Notes under the pieces: model-generated
The model's input: only the letters and a program-made list of their open reading frames with translations
Told to the model about the DNA's origin: nothing
The model's database searches: none
Assembly (NCBI RefSeq): GCF_000745965.1
Contig: NZ_JQKI01000015.1
Location: 1-64,000, forward strand
Direction of reading: 5' to 3'
Length of the DNA: 64,000 nt
Source: Edaphobacter aggregans DSM 19364
Lineage (GTDB): Bacteria > Acidobacteriota > Terriglobia > Terriglobales > Acidobacteriaceae
Part shown: positions 47,052 to 56,480 of the stretch, piece after piece
How the letters are laid out: every line of letters starts with the position of its first letter
How positions within the stretch are numbered: position 1 is the first letter of the stretch
Position numbers and translations under genes: made by a program

Positions 47052-48476
47052 TCATCTTCGCGCCTTAAATGAAGCTGAAACCTCGTGTGTGGAAGGGGCG
47101 GTCAGCACAGGAAGGAGTACGCTAACGATGGCCCCTCCATCCGGGTGGTTCGCAATGGAGATACTCCCGGCAACGTGGTCGCAGATTGCTTTGCAAATGG
47201 AGAGGCCTAAACCAGTTCCACCGCTCTTGCGGCTACGTGACGGGTCCCCGCGATAGAACGGCTCAAACAGAAATTGCTGATCTTCAGAACGGATTCCCTC
47301 GCCAAGGTCTCTTACGGATAGATGAATCTGCTCGTGGTCGACCGTCATTTTAACTTCTACCGTACCGCGCTCGGGACTGTGCTGGAGCGCGTTGAGAACG
47401 ATGTTTGAGCAGAGCAGGGAGGCATCGCGGCGATCGAGCTCCACTGTCGCCGGAGTCAGGGGCGAGACGCCAACGTTGATGTGCCTGAGCGCAGCGAAGG
47501 GTGCGCTCTGGTGCACTGCATCCAGAAGCGCCTCATCGAAACGACAGGATTGACCTTTGCTCTGCGCCTGCTCCAGCCTTGCGAGCGTCAGCATCTTTTG
47601 CACGGTGTTCTCCAGCCGTGTGAAGTCATCCAGCGCAAGCTCCAGCCCACGCGCGTACTCGTCCGGGGTCCGCCTCTTCATGGAGAGGAGCTGCAGCGAT
47701 GACTTCACGATTGCAAGGTCTGTCTTCAACTCGTGCGCGGCATCGCTTGTAAAACGCTTCTGTTGCTCGAAGGAACGCTGAAGCCTGGCAATCGTCTTTT
47801 CAATCGCGAGCGCGAGAGGGCGTAGCTCGACAAATGTCGTGGCGCCTGCCGGTGGCACAAACTGCCAGACCTTTGCGGTGATCTTCTCCGCTTCAGCAGC
47901 AAGAGCGTGAATTGGCGAAAGTGATCTGCGGATCAACCAGATGAGAAGCAGGGTTGTGACGCTGAGCAGGATTGCTGTTGCAATGGCGAAGAACCGGATG
48001 GCTTCCAGAATTTCGTGCCACACGTGGCCAACGGGCTGCCCGTAGACAACTGTAATGTGGTGATGGATTCCGCCATTTTCCTCAGGATCGATGATTCGGT
48101 CTCCACCGAAGACAAAAAAACGGTAGGACCGGCCCTCTATTCGTGCATCCACGAATGTTCCTTCCTGAATTGGTATCTGCGGAAGCTGCCCTGCAAATCC
48201 AAGGACTCTGCCACGGTCATCCGTAGCCTTGTATATGGAAGCGTCCGGAAGCGTGAAACCCTGGGAATCTAGAACGACATTGTCTCCTTTATCGTCGGCG
48301 TCCTGCACGGCTCCAAAGATAGCGCTGGAATGACTTCGCATATTGGCGTCGAAGACCTTGTACTGGATCCGGTACTCGTTGACCGTGATAGCTGCGATGA
48401 GAGCCAACGCAGCCGATAGCTCAAGTAAAAGTACCGAAGCAATGAGCCGCCGTGTGATGGATGTCCTGAATGGCAT
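47052..48476 (-). CDS. Two-component sensor histidine kinase
   Basis: 474 residues. Membrane helices near 12-32 and 162-182 enclose a periplasmic domain of about 130 residues with an acidic and His-rich stretch (DPEENGGIHHH), perhaps for metals or cations. A HAMP-like linker is followed by the H-box RFTSDAAHELKTDLA (H248), then the ATPase domain (NIVLNALQHSPERG, DLGEGI, SGGTGLGLSI). It resembles the CusS/QseC group. The H-box has KTDLA where KTPLA is usual. Its ATG shares one base with the regulator's stop. Confidence 0.9.
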   Translation of the reverse strand: MPFRTSITRRLIASVLLLELSAALALIAAITVNEYRIQYKVFDANMRSHSSAIFGAVQDADDKGDNVVLDSQGFTLPDASIYKATDDRGRVLGFAGQLPQIPIQEGTFVDARIEGRSYRFFVFGGDRIIDPEENGGIHHHITVVYGQPVGHVWHEILEAIRFFAIATAILLSVTTLLLIWLIRRSLSPIHALAAEAEKITAKVWQFVPPAGATTFVELRPLALAIEKTIARLQRSFEQQKRFTSDAAHELKTDLAIVKSSLQLLSMKRRTPDEYARGLELALDDFTRLENTVQKMLTLARLEQAQSKGQSCRFDEALLDAVHQSAPFAALRHINVGVSPLTPATVELDRRDASLLCSNIVLNALQHSPERGTVEVKMTVDHEQIHLSVRDLGEGIRSEDQQFLFEPFYRGDPSRSRKSGGTGLGLSICKAICDHVAGSISIANHPDGGAIVSVLLPVLTAPSTHEVSASFKARR

Positions 48477-49153
48477 CAGGCTGTTTCTCCACGAAGCCTG
48501 TAACCACGGTGACGGAGAGTTTCGATGAGTGGTTCCGTGTCAGGCAGATTCAACTTCCTGCGCAGGTTTGACACATGCGCTTCGATGACGTTCGAGTGGT
48601 GCTCCCACTCGAAATCGTAGAGATGTTCCAGTAACTCGTGCTTCGAAACGACCGCCCGTGGGCGATGAGCCAGATACTGAAGAATCCGAAACTCTGTCGG
48701 CGACAGATCGATCTGTCGGCCCTGCCTCAGCACCGTCTGGTGAATGGTATCCAATTCCACATCTGAGACCTTCAACACGGCGGATGACACTCCTTTTGCA
48801 CGACGAATCAACGCCTTCACTCGCGCAATCAACTCGCCCAGATCGAATGGCTTGGCGAGATAGTCGTCGGCGCCGCTGTTGAGCAATTCGACGACGGACT
48901 CTTTTCCCTCCTGCGCCGTCAGAATGAGTACAGGCGTGTGAAGTTTGGCCTGCCTCAAATCCTTGAGGACTTTCTGTCCGCTCTTTCCGGGTAGCATAAG
49001 GTCCAGGATAACGGCGTCGAAGACGTCCTGCTCGGCCATGTGAGAACCCGCCAGCCCATCAGGAGCATGGTCTACGGCAAATCCTGCCTCGCGCAATGCC
49101 GCTGTGATGTTTTCGGCCAACCGTTCTTCGTCCTCAATAAGAAGTAATCGCAC
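48476..49153 (-). CDS. OmpR-family response regulator
   Basis: 225 residues. The receiver domain has the acidic pair (IEDEE), the phosphorylated D51 (VILDLMLPG) and the conserved Lys (LAKPFD). The C-terminal winged helix ends in IEAHVSNLRRKLNLPDTEPLIETLRHRGYRL. I chose the GTG at 49153, which begins VRLLLIEDE right after a suitable AGGA. It is transcribed with the kinase and likely controls the nearby efflux pump or other envelope genes. Confidence 0.9.
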   Translation of the reverse strand: MRLLLIEDEERLAENITAALREAGFAVDHAPDGLAGSHMAEQDVFDAVILDLMLPGKSGQKVLKDLRQAKLHTPVLILTAQEGKESVVELLNSGADDYLAKPFDLGELIARVKALIRRAKGVSSAVLKVSDVELDTIHQTVLRQGRQIDLSPTEFRILQYLAHRPRAVVSKHELLEHLYDFEWEHHSNVIEAHVSNLRRKLNLPDTEPLIETLRHRGYRLRGETA

Positions 49154-49332
49154 GGGATGTCCTGAATATAATTCTCGCGATCGTTTCTTAAACACAACTG
49201 AATGCTATTCGGGAGCGTTGATTCGAGGACTCCTAGAGGCTCTTTACGTTTGGCCCTAGCGTTTCTGTACCGAGCGGTGATCGATTGTGCCGCCGATATC
49301 ATACCCGGTGGGACGCCCAGGCGGAGCCAAAT

Positions 49333-50100
49333 CTAGAACGTCTTCAGAAATTCGATGAGTGCGCGTTTGTCTTCGTCGCTGAGCGGAGGCTCTTCGGCAA
49401 AGTAGCTTGTGCCGAAGTAATGGCCGCGGTTGACGACCAGGTCGGGGCACTTGCTTAGCAGCATCAATGGGTCCTTGATGTTGGCGAAGGCCTTGTTGAC
49501 TTCATCATCCGAGGCTCCGGCGGGCACAGAGTTCTCATGCTTTGCCTTGAGGCGGAGGTCGAAGACCCGCTTCTGATAGGCAGCACGCTGGATGGGATCG
49601 TGAGTTTCAGGAACGACGTTCAGGTTGGCTAGCAGGCCGACAGGCGTTCCTTTGGGAATGGGACCGATGGCGATCCCTTCCTCTGCGAAGATGCTAGGGA
49701 GGAAGCGGGCGAGAATGCCATGGAGGCCATTCAGGAAATCGGGAAGGTAGCCGCTGGCGACTCGAATATAGCTGCGGTCGGTGGTGCGGTCGATCGTGCC
49801 GGGAACCTTGTCGCCGAGGACGGAGTCGTACTGCCGCTTCTCAGGCCAGAGGAGTTCCTCAATGGACTCCTGGAATGAGTCAAGGCGCGCATCGACCGAG
49901 GGGCTTGGGTTGAACTTGCCGAGGCTGTTGTTGAGCAGGAATGGCGCGGTTGACCAGAGGCTGATGAGCATCGACCGTTGGGCAATCAGAGTCGCGCGCG
50001 ACGGCGGATGTACGATACGCTTTCCAGGCTCAGACATGCGATGAACGGCGTCCCTCTGTACGAGCCAACTGGCGACGAAGTCTTTGACTAAGCGTATTTA
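49333..50100 (-). pseudogene. C-terminal part of a cytochrome-type (di-haem/RoxA-like) protein
   Basis: The frame gives the final 250 or so residues of a larger secreted protein: SLWSTAPFLLNNSLGKFNPSPSVDAR, SIEELLWPEKRQYDSVLG and the ending GHYFGTSYFAEEPPLSDEDKRALIEFLKTF. Similar endings are found in cytochrome c peroxidase or RoxA-like proteins. No CxxCH haem motif lies in the remaining piece. Homology-like sequence runs upstream of the first ATG (50037) to about 50100, where a stop and the amidase gene border it, so the 5' part is missing. Confidence 0.45.
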
Positions 50101-50110
50101 AGGAATCGTC

Positions 50111-51943
50111 CTAAAAGCCCGGCGGCGTTTCCATGGATACGTTGAAGGCGCTCTCAAACGCGATTGCCGCCTGGGCGAGCCGTCCCTCTTCGAAGAGCCG
50201 GCCGATGAGCGTGACGCCGTGGGGTACGCGCCGAGGAGGAGAGAACTTCGGCAGGGGATGAGCCGGGTCGGGAGCCCAGTCGCTGCGAGCCTCTGCGACC
50301 TGAACGAAGCCAGCGCGCAGCGTGAGCGACGGGTGTCCCGTGAAGTTGGTGATGGTCAGCATCTCGTCGCGCAGTGAAGGGACGAGTAGGAGTTCAACCT
50401 GCTCCATGACGCGGGCCATCTGCTGGGCGACCATACGACGGAGACGATCGGCCTGGACGAGATCGACCGCCGAAAGAAAGCGTGACTGACGGAAGCTGTT
50501 GGGCCATGCGTCGGGAACCTGAACTCGCAGCTGGTCGACGGCGTGAGTGAGAGTCAGATCTTCAAATGCTGCGGCGGACTCCGCAAAGAGGATGAGCTCG
50601 AGCGAGTCGTAGGACCAGTCCGGAAGCGAAACTTCGACTGGTGTCATTCCAAGTTGATGGATCGTTTCGAGCGCGGAGCGATCGACCTGGGTGGCGGGAG
50701 CCTCTTTCATCCAGGCCGGGATGTAGCCGACACGGAGCCCTTTGGCGGGAGAGGCAGCGTCAAAGTCCAGGTGGCTCTGTACACAGGCGAGGTCGCGACC
50801 ATCGGGGCCTGTGATGGCATTCAATACGAGAATGGAATCTTCGACGGTGCGAGTCATCGGGCCGAGCTTGTCGAGCGACCAGCAGAGTGTCATGGCGCCG
50901 GTGCGAGGGACGCGACCGAAGGTTGGGCGCAGGCCGGTGATGCCGCAGCGCATGGCGGGGCTGGTGATCGATCCGAGGGTCTCTGAGCCGATCGAAAAGG
51001 CGACCAAGCCTGCAGCAGTCGCGGCTCCGGGGCCTGCCGAGGATCCGGAGGAGCCCTCATCGAGCAGCCAGGGATTCATGGTCTGGCCACCGAACCAGAT
51101 GTCGTTGAGGGCGAGGGCGCCGAGGGAGAGTTTGGCGATGAGCACGGCGCCCGCCTGGTTGAGCCGTTCGGTGACCGTGGCGTCGGCGGAAGGGATACGG
51201 TTGCGGAATGGCTCGGCCCCGTAGGTCGTGGCGATGCCCGCGGTGTCGAGGAGGTCCTTGGCTCCCCATGGAATGCCATGCAGAGGGCCGCGATAGTGGC
51301 CCGCGGCAATCTCGCGGTCGGCGGCGCGAGCCTGTTCGAGTGCGTGGTCGGCGGTAAGGGTGATGACACAGTTCAGCTTTGGATTGAACTGATGGATGCG
51401 GGCGAGATAGATGTTTGTAAGGCGCTCGCTTGTGAGCTTTCGGGCCTCGATCCAGCGCGAAAGCTTACTGACGGGAGCAAATGCGATCTCTCGATCGGAG
51501 GAGGGAAGTGGACCTGGATTGGCTTCGCTGCGAATGAAGCGGTTCGCGTTGGGGCCAGGCAACTGCCCGGGGAGCACTGACCGTATGGTGGAGAACGGCT
51601 GGATGTCATCTGGGATGGCAACGCGTCGTGGGCCCGTGCGGCGCTCATAGAGCGGCGCCATGGCATTGCGCCAGTTTGTTGCGGCCTCCGCACGATGTGG
51701 TGCAGTAAGCGGCACCTGGACGAGTTTCTCCGCCTCGGCGAAGGTCGCGGAGTTGACCTCTGGGCCAACGGCAGGAGCTGTGCCGAAAGCAGGCGGAGCG
51801 CCTGGGGTGGTGGATGGAGGAGGTGCCTGGGCTGCGGCTTCTTCGACGGCGGCGGCCGAGGCAAGTACGGCAAGTGCGCTCTGAGCTAGGAACTGACGGC
51901 GGGACTTTGGACTGGCGTTGGAACTGTCGTACGAGTTGGACAT
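50111..51943 (-). CDS. Exported amidase (amidase-signature family)
   Basis: 610 residues with a Tat signal (KSRRQFLAQSALAVLAS) and a proline-rich linker. The amidase-signature core shows the catalytic lysine K229 (HGIPWGAKDLLDT), the GSSGSSAGPGAA region at 297-308, and GSETLGSITSPA where the nucleophile Ser is expected. The enzyme hydrolyses amide bonds in the periplasm or outside; many relatives are annotated as glutamyl-tRNA amidotransferase A-like, but no GatB/C partner is nearby. Substrate unknown. Confidence 0.88.
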   Translation of the reverse strand: MSNSYDSSNASPKSRRQFLAQSALAVLASAAAVEEAAAQAPPPSTTPGAPPAFGTAPAVGPEVNSATFAEAEKLVQVPLTAPHRAEAATNWRNAMAPLYERRTGPRRVAIPDDIQPFSTIRSVLPGQLPGPNANRFIRSEANPGPLPSSDREIAFAPVSKLSRWIEARKLTSERLTNIYLARIHQFNPKLNCVITLTADHALEQARAADREIAAGHYRGPLHGIPWGAKDLLDTAGIATTYGAEPFRNRIPSADATVTERLNQAGAVLIAKLSLGALALNDIWFGGQTMNPWLLDEGSSGSSAGPGAATAAGLVAFSIGSETLGSITSPAMRCGITGLRPTFGRVPRTGAMTLCWSLDKLGPMTRTVEDSILVLNAITGPDGRDLACVQSHLDFDAASPAKGLRVGYIPAWMKEAPATQVDRSALETIHQLGMTPVEVSLPDWSYDSLELILFAESAAAFEDLTLTHAVDQLRVQVPDAWPNSFRQSRFLSAVDLVQADRLRRMVAQQMARVMEQVELLLVPSLRDEMLTITNFTGHPSLTLRAGFVQVAEARSDWAPDPAHPLPKFSPPRRVPHGVTLIGRLFEEGRLAQAAIAFESAFNVSMETPPGF

Positions 51944-51997
51944 GCGCTGGCCTCTAACAGGCGATTGTAGATGGGGCGAAGGAGCGATCAGCGTAGG

Positions 51998-52567
51998 CTA
52001 TTCGGGGACCTGCCAGCCGGCGAGCGTCTGCGCGAGAGTTGCTTGTCCGGAGCCGCCATTCGCAAGAGCGCTTGCCATCTCGGGAAAGGCGGCGAGGACA
52101 TCGGGAGACTTCGCCCATACCGGGGTGTCCTGAATGGTGTAGTGATAGGCGACATGAGTCTCCGGGAAGCCGGTTGCTCCTTTGGCTGGTGGGGTGAAGC
52201 TGTCGATGGTGCTGATGGTCCGATGGCCATAGCAGAAGCGGGGAGCGTAACGTGAGCCGGCAGGGGCGACGGTGTAGCGGGTTGTATGCACGGAGGACTC
52301 GTAGCTTGACTCAAGCATCTTCGACTTGACGAGGGTATTCAACTGCTTCGTCATGTCCGGATCGGACGTGGCGTAGGGAAAGCGCACTCCTGAGAAGAGG
52401 CATTCGGGGTGTTCCAGAAAGTACGAATTGAGGACCTGGGTGAAGTTTGCGGGCGTGGGCTTGGTTTTGGAGTTACATCCCACCACCGGCAAGACGATTG
52501 CTATGAATGCGGCGGCGATGAAAGCTCCTGCCTTTGCGGTTTTCGTTCGAACAAGATCGGGGATCAT
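51998..52567 (-). CDS. Putative lipoprotein of unknown function
   Basis: 189 residues. The N-terminus carries a hydrophobic stretch ending in a possible lipobox (VLPVVGC). The rest is a compact domain with the blocks FLEHPECLFSGVRFPY, ETHVAYHYTIQDTPVWAKSPDVL and LAQTLAGWQVP. I do not recognise the family. It ends 54 bases upstream of the amidase start and could be expressed separately. Confidence 0.65.
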   Translation of the reverse strand: MIPDLVRTKTAKAGAFIAAAFIAIVLPVVGCNSKTKPTPANFTQVLNSYFLEHPECLFSGVRFPYATSDPDMTKQLNTLVKSKMLESSYESSVHTTRYTVAPAGSRYAPRFCYGHRTISTIDSFTPPAKGATGFPETHVAYHYTIQDTPVWAKSPDVLAAFPEMASALANGGSGQATLAQTLAGWQVPE

Positions 52568-52691
52568 TCGCGCTCCTGGGATGATTATCGCCGGTTCTGC
52601 GCATTCTTGTGTTCAGACGGAGATATGCCCCTCTATTGGGGATGCCGGGAGAGTCCTCCAAAAGGGCAGAAGCAGCGTATGATGACGAGCC

Positions 52692-52889
52692 ATGCCTTTC
52701 TTTTCCGATGCGCGGGAGACTTCGGCTCGGTACGGAAGATACATCGCTGAGTTTCAGGAGCTCTCAAAACGGCATGAGGTCAGTTCGGGGACGCCGGAAG
52801 ACTTTTACCGGCTGGCTGCCAAGCTGGCCTCCGACGAGAGGTTTCGTGCGGACTTTTGCACGCTGACCCGGTCGGGTGGCACAGCGTGA
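52692..52889 (+). CDS. Small hypothetical protein
   Basis: 65 residues (starting MPFFSDARETSARYGRYIAE), charged, helical, with no signal or membrane segment. The frame has coding-like composition and sits alone between a divergent lipoprotein gene and the broken TonB-type gene. No strong ribosome-binding site is seen, so I keep the confidence low. Confidence 0.4.
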   Translation: MPFFSDARETSARYGRYIAEFQELSKRHEVSSGTPEDFYRLAAKLASDERFRADFCTLTRSGGTA

Positions 52890-54382
52890 AGGGGGGCGGT
52901 TTACGCTGACGCGGATTCTTACCATAATTGCCATTGCAATGGGCGGAGAGACCATCGATACGATCGGCACCACAGGCGCGGTTCCAGTGAGTATGGTCGT
53001 CGTCTTTCTTGCTGGCGTGGGCGGCTGGAGCGACGACGAGAAATTCCTTCGGACGTTTCAGAGGCGATCACGAAAGCGACGACGCAAGCCGTAACGGCGA
53101 GTGAGAAGCAGCAGTTTCTGTACGACGAAAAGGAGGCGCTCGAGTTGGAGCGCCGCCTGGCAGCGGAGCCGAATGACTTTCAGGGGATCACGTCGTCGCT
53201 GCTGGCAGCCCGGCGAAGGTGAAGGAGGCGCTGGGCCGCCTGGAGCTGCATACGCTGGAGCTGAAGCTTCATTTGGACAGCATTGACAGTCGAATTGAGC
53301 GGATCGAGCCTCACCTGGACGACCTGGCTTCCCGGCTGTCGGCAGGGAAGCCGCAACGCAAGGGGGAAAGCAACACGTTCGGGCGCAGCTTCCGGTCATG
53401 CGTTATTCGCAGCCTGCGCTTCGTGTTGGTTCGGAGACGAATCTACCTGATGATGCGCCGAAGAGACCTGAGTCTGCTCCGAGCAAGTCGCAAAGTGCTC
53501 CTTCGGGTAGCTTTCGAGGGCTAAGGAAGGAATATCAGGTTCGGCGGCTGCATCAGCTGCTGGCGGCCTCCGCCGTATTGCTGGTGGTGATGGCGTCAGT
53601 ATTGGGGTTACTGCTCTACAACAGCCCCGGGCGCGTGTTGAAGAACGAGACCGGAGAGATTTTCGCGAGCACGATAGCAGATGCCCCTACGAGGCCGACG
53701 GCCGGGGATTCTGCTGCGGCGAGTGCAGGCAACTTCACCCCCTTGGCGCTGCAGTGCCAACGGAAGCGCCTGCGCCGCAGAAGATCGAACCAGGTCCTCC
53801 GCCGGCGGTGAAGCCAAAGCAAGCAGAGACGAGAGGCGCTACTCTACCGAGCGGATCGGGCGAGACTGCGAGAAAGATCAACGTAGAGAACGCAAGAGAA
53901 GAACCACTCAAGACCCCGGTCATTCATCTGGCGGATGGCTTGCCGGGCGCAATTGCCGCCAGACCGTCGGACGGATCATCGGTGAAACCGGCCGCTCGGG
54001 CGAGTCGGCGGTCTCGAATGCATCGGCCCGCGCTGGCGCGACTGCCTCGGCCGCGGGTGATAAGGAAGCGATAAAAGCCCCTGAGACTCGCATCAAGGTA
54101 TTCGTCCCGGCGAGTTCTCTGGTACGGAGTGCGATTGCGTCACCGCCTCCGATCTATCCGTCGACGGCACGGATTGCGGGGGTGGAGGGAGAAGTGGTGC
54201 TGCAGGCGCTTATCTCGGAGAAGGGGACAGTCGAGTCGGTAAGCGTCATCAGCGGACCGGCGCCGCTGCATAGTGCTGCGCTGGACGCGTTGCGGCGCTG
54301 GAGATTCAAACCGTACCTGATCGACGGACATCCCGTGGCGGTCCGTACGTTCGTCGACTTTCGTTTCAAGATGAATTACTAG
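52876..54382 (+). pseudogene. TonB-like energy-transducing protein broken by repeated frameshifts
   Basis: Coding-like pieces follow in frames that step by one base each time. First comes a possible membrane stretch (SMVVVFLAGVGG), then TASEKQQFLYDEKEALELERRL ending at 53222. Next is KEALGRLELHTLELKLHLDSIDSR, then QPALRVGSETNLPDD with a membrane helix (LLAASAVLLVVMASVLGLLL). From 53754 it reads TEAPAPQKIEPGPPPAVKPK, and after about 54000 the TonB C-terminal domain (PPPIYPSTARIAGVEGEVVLQA ... ALDALRRWRFKPYLIDGHPV). Every step equals a one-base deletion. In intact form it would have a membrane anchor, coiled coil, proline-rich spacer and TonB box-binding domain. Confidence 0.65.
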
Positions 54383-54488
54383 CGAAGCCGGCGCCAGGGG
54401 GTCGGCAGCCGTCTTAGAACTTCGGATAACCCGGCTCGATCCGGGAGCATCCAACCCGCGAAGCAAAAAATCTAAGGAGATCGACCGG

Positions 54489-54998
54489 ATGAAGACCATT
54501 CAGTGTCTAGCTGTGCTCGTGTTCTCATTGGGTACCATGACGGCGTTCGGCCAGGCAGGTGCTCAGGCACCACCGGCGGACGCGGTCACGGGTCGACCCG
54601 TGACCGATGATGATATTGCAGTGCTTCGCCAGGACGTACAGGCGGACAAGACAGAGATCATCACCCGGAATATGAACTTCACCGACGAAGAGTCGAAGGC
54701 CTTCTGGCCGGTCTACCGCGAGTATGCGCACGAGCAGCAGAAGATTGGGGACCAGCGCGTCGCCCTGATCAAGGATTATGCCGCTAACTATGACAAGATC
54801 GACGATACCCAGGCCGATAGCTACATCCAACGCGCGGTGAAGTATGAGGAAGAGATGGCCGATCTTCGGAAGAAGTATATTCCGAAGTTCAAGAAGGCAA
54901 TAGGGGCGAAGCAGACCGCAAAGTTTCTTCAGGTAGATAACAGGCTGAACCTGCTGGTGAACGTGCAACTGGCGGCACTGTTGCCGCTCATCAAATAG
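54489..54998 (+). CDS. Secreted helical protein of unknown function
   Basis: 169 residues with a signal peptide (MKTIQCLAVLVFSLGTMTAFGQ). The mature part is helical and charged (ITRNMNFTDEESKAFWPVYREY, DDTQADSYIQRAVKYEEEM, KAIGAKQTAKFLQVDNRLN), resembling Spy/CpxP-like periplasmic proteins in layout. The ATG follows TAAGGAGA. It stands alone and is closed by a terminator. Confidence 0.75.
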   Translation: MKTIQCLAVLVFSLGTMTAFGQAGAQAPPADAVTGRPVTDDDIAVLRQDVQADKTEIITRNMNFTDEESKAFWPVYREYAHEQQKIGDQRVALIKDYAANYDKIDDTQADSYIQRAVKYEEEMADLRKKYIPKFKKAIGAKQTAKFLQVDNRLNLLVNVQLAALLPLIK

Positions 54999-55026
54999 CA
55001 GCCCAATCCGGAATGGCACCGAGAAG

Positions 55027-55053
55027 GGCGGCATCTTCGGGTGCCGCCTCTTT
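55027..55053 (+). terminator. Rho-independent terminator
   Basis: GGCGGCA (55027-55033) pairs with TGCCGCC (55042-55048) around an eight-base loop, followed by TCTTT. It lies 29 bases after the stop of the secreted helical protein. Confidence 0.7.
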
Positions 55054-55108
55054 GTCTTGCGGGAGACAAAAGAAGAATTGGTAAGATCGCTAGGAGGCCT
55101 CTCCGACG

Positions 55109-55681
55109 ATGGAAGCAGCAAATCTGCGCCGAAGGCGATGGGCTGGATACGCATTCGCGGCGTTGACCGGCATCCTTCTGGCTTTTATGTTCGGGCGCGG
55201 AGCGCGTTACCCCAAAGGGCTCGTCCATAAGAGCGAACGAACATCGATGCCCGCTCTCGTGCTGAGGCAGCTCGATGGAGGCTCGTGGCGGCTTGCCGAT
55301 CATCGCGGTCAAGTGGTCGTGGTCAACTATTGGGCGAGCTGGTGTTCTCCATGCTGGGAGGAGGCTCCGGCCCTGATGCGGCTGAATCGAGAGATGGGAC
55401 CGGAGGGGCTGGCTGTGGTGGGGATCGCGATGGACGAAGGCAGTCCTAAACAAGTCGCCGAGAACGTTCGTCATTTTGTGCAGGCACTCCAGATCGCTTA
55501 TCCGATTGCACTGCCAGAGCCGATGTCGCAGATGGCCTATGGCATGGAGGGACTGCCAACAACGATTCTGGTAGATCGCAACGGCAAAGTCGCCCGGACG
55601 TACGTTGGTGCAGTAACGGAAGCGGATTTGAGGAGGGAGATCCGCGCCTTGCTGAGTGATACTGCGCGCGGAGGTTTGTGA
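55109..55681 (+). CDS. Membrane-anchored thioredoxin-like protein (TlpA/ResA type)
   Basis: 190 residues. One membrane helix near 12-28, then a thioredoxin fold of the AhpC/TSA-redoxin type with active site WCSPC (C79, C82) and the cis-Pro region GLPTTILVDRNG. It likely reduces disulfides in the periplasm, for example in cytochrome c maturation, but no ccm genes are here. It converges on gmhA with only nine bases between stops. Confidence 0.85.
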   Translation: MEAANLRRRRWAGYAFAALTGILLAFMFGRGARYPKGLVHKSERTSMPALVLRQLDGGSWRLADHRGQVVVVNYWASWCSPCWEEAPALMRLNREMGPEGLAVVGIAMDEGSPKQVAENVRHFVQALQIAYPIALPEPMSQMAYGMEGLPTTILVDRNGKVARTYVGAVTEADLRREIRALLSDTARGGL

Positions 55682-55690
55682 GCGAAGCAA

Positions 55691-56311
55691 TCAGCGCTTG
55701 AGGACTACTTCGCTGCTCCTCGCTGCGCCGAATTCATGTCCAAAGTAGAAGCGTTCGACCGCCATGCAGAAGATGTGCTCAAGGGCGAGGTGACACTCCT
55801 GGACGTTCATCGTGACATTGGACGGAATGATGACGTTGTGATCGCACAGCGCCCGCATTTGCCCTCCGCCATTGCCGGTGAAGCCGATGGTGGTGATGTT
55901 CATCTCTTTGGCCTGCTGGACAGCCTGAAGGATGTTCTTCGAGTTGCCCGAGGTGGAGATTCCGAGAAAGACGTCACCGGCTTGACCGAGTGCCTCTACT
56001 TGGCGGGCGAAGATGCAGTCGAAGGAGAAGTCGTTTCCTGCGGCTGTTAGGATCGACGTGTCGGTGGTGAGGGCAACAGCGCGCAGGGCGGGCCGGTTCT
56101 CGGTGAGCCGGACGACAAACTCAGCAACGAGGTGCTGCGCATCTGCAGCCGACCCTCCATTGCCGGCTACCAGGAGCTTGCGTCCCGCCTGCATCGCGTT
56201 GGCGGTAAGTTCGGCGATGGTGACGATGGTATCGGTGACATGAAGGTCGGCGAGAGTGGCCTGCATGGTTGCGATGGACTGCGCGAGTTGCTTCTGAACC
56301 AGATGCTTCAT
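55691..56311 (-). CDS. gmhA: Phosphoheptose isomerase (sedoheptulose 7-phosphate isomerase)
   Basis: 206 residues with a SIS fold: LLVAGNGGSAADAQHLVAEFV (phosphate loop), DVFLGISTSGNSKNIL and the late NVQECHLALEHIFCMAVE, all typical of GmhA. It converts sedoheptulose 7-phosphate to D-glycero-D-manno-heptose 7-phosphate for the lipopolysaccharide inner core. I chose the ATG at 56311 (GGAG upstream); the longer frame adds 52 unlikely residues. No other heptose genes are nearby. Confidence 0.9.
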   Translation of the reverse strand: MKHLVQKQLAQSIATMQATLADLHVTDTIVTIAELTANAMQAGRKLLVAGNGGSAADAQHLVAEFVVRLTENRPALRAVALTTDTSILTAAGNDFSFDCIFARQVEALGQAGDVFLGISTSGNSKNILQAVQQAKEMNITTIGFTGNGGGQMRALCDHNVIIPSNVTMNVQECHLALEHIFCMAVERFYFGHEFGAARSSEVVLKR

Positions 56312-56480
56312 GAACTCTCCAGCAGCAATGCCTGCCACTGACAAGGGTAAGGGATTGAGACGGGGAAATCCATGCACGTTGTGCCTGTGAAGATTGGCGT
56401 CGTAGATGCCGCTCAGTGAGAAGAGTCTTCGCGGCGGCCGGCCTTGTTTACAGTGGTGAGGGTTCAATGGGGAGGAAGGC

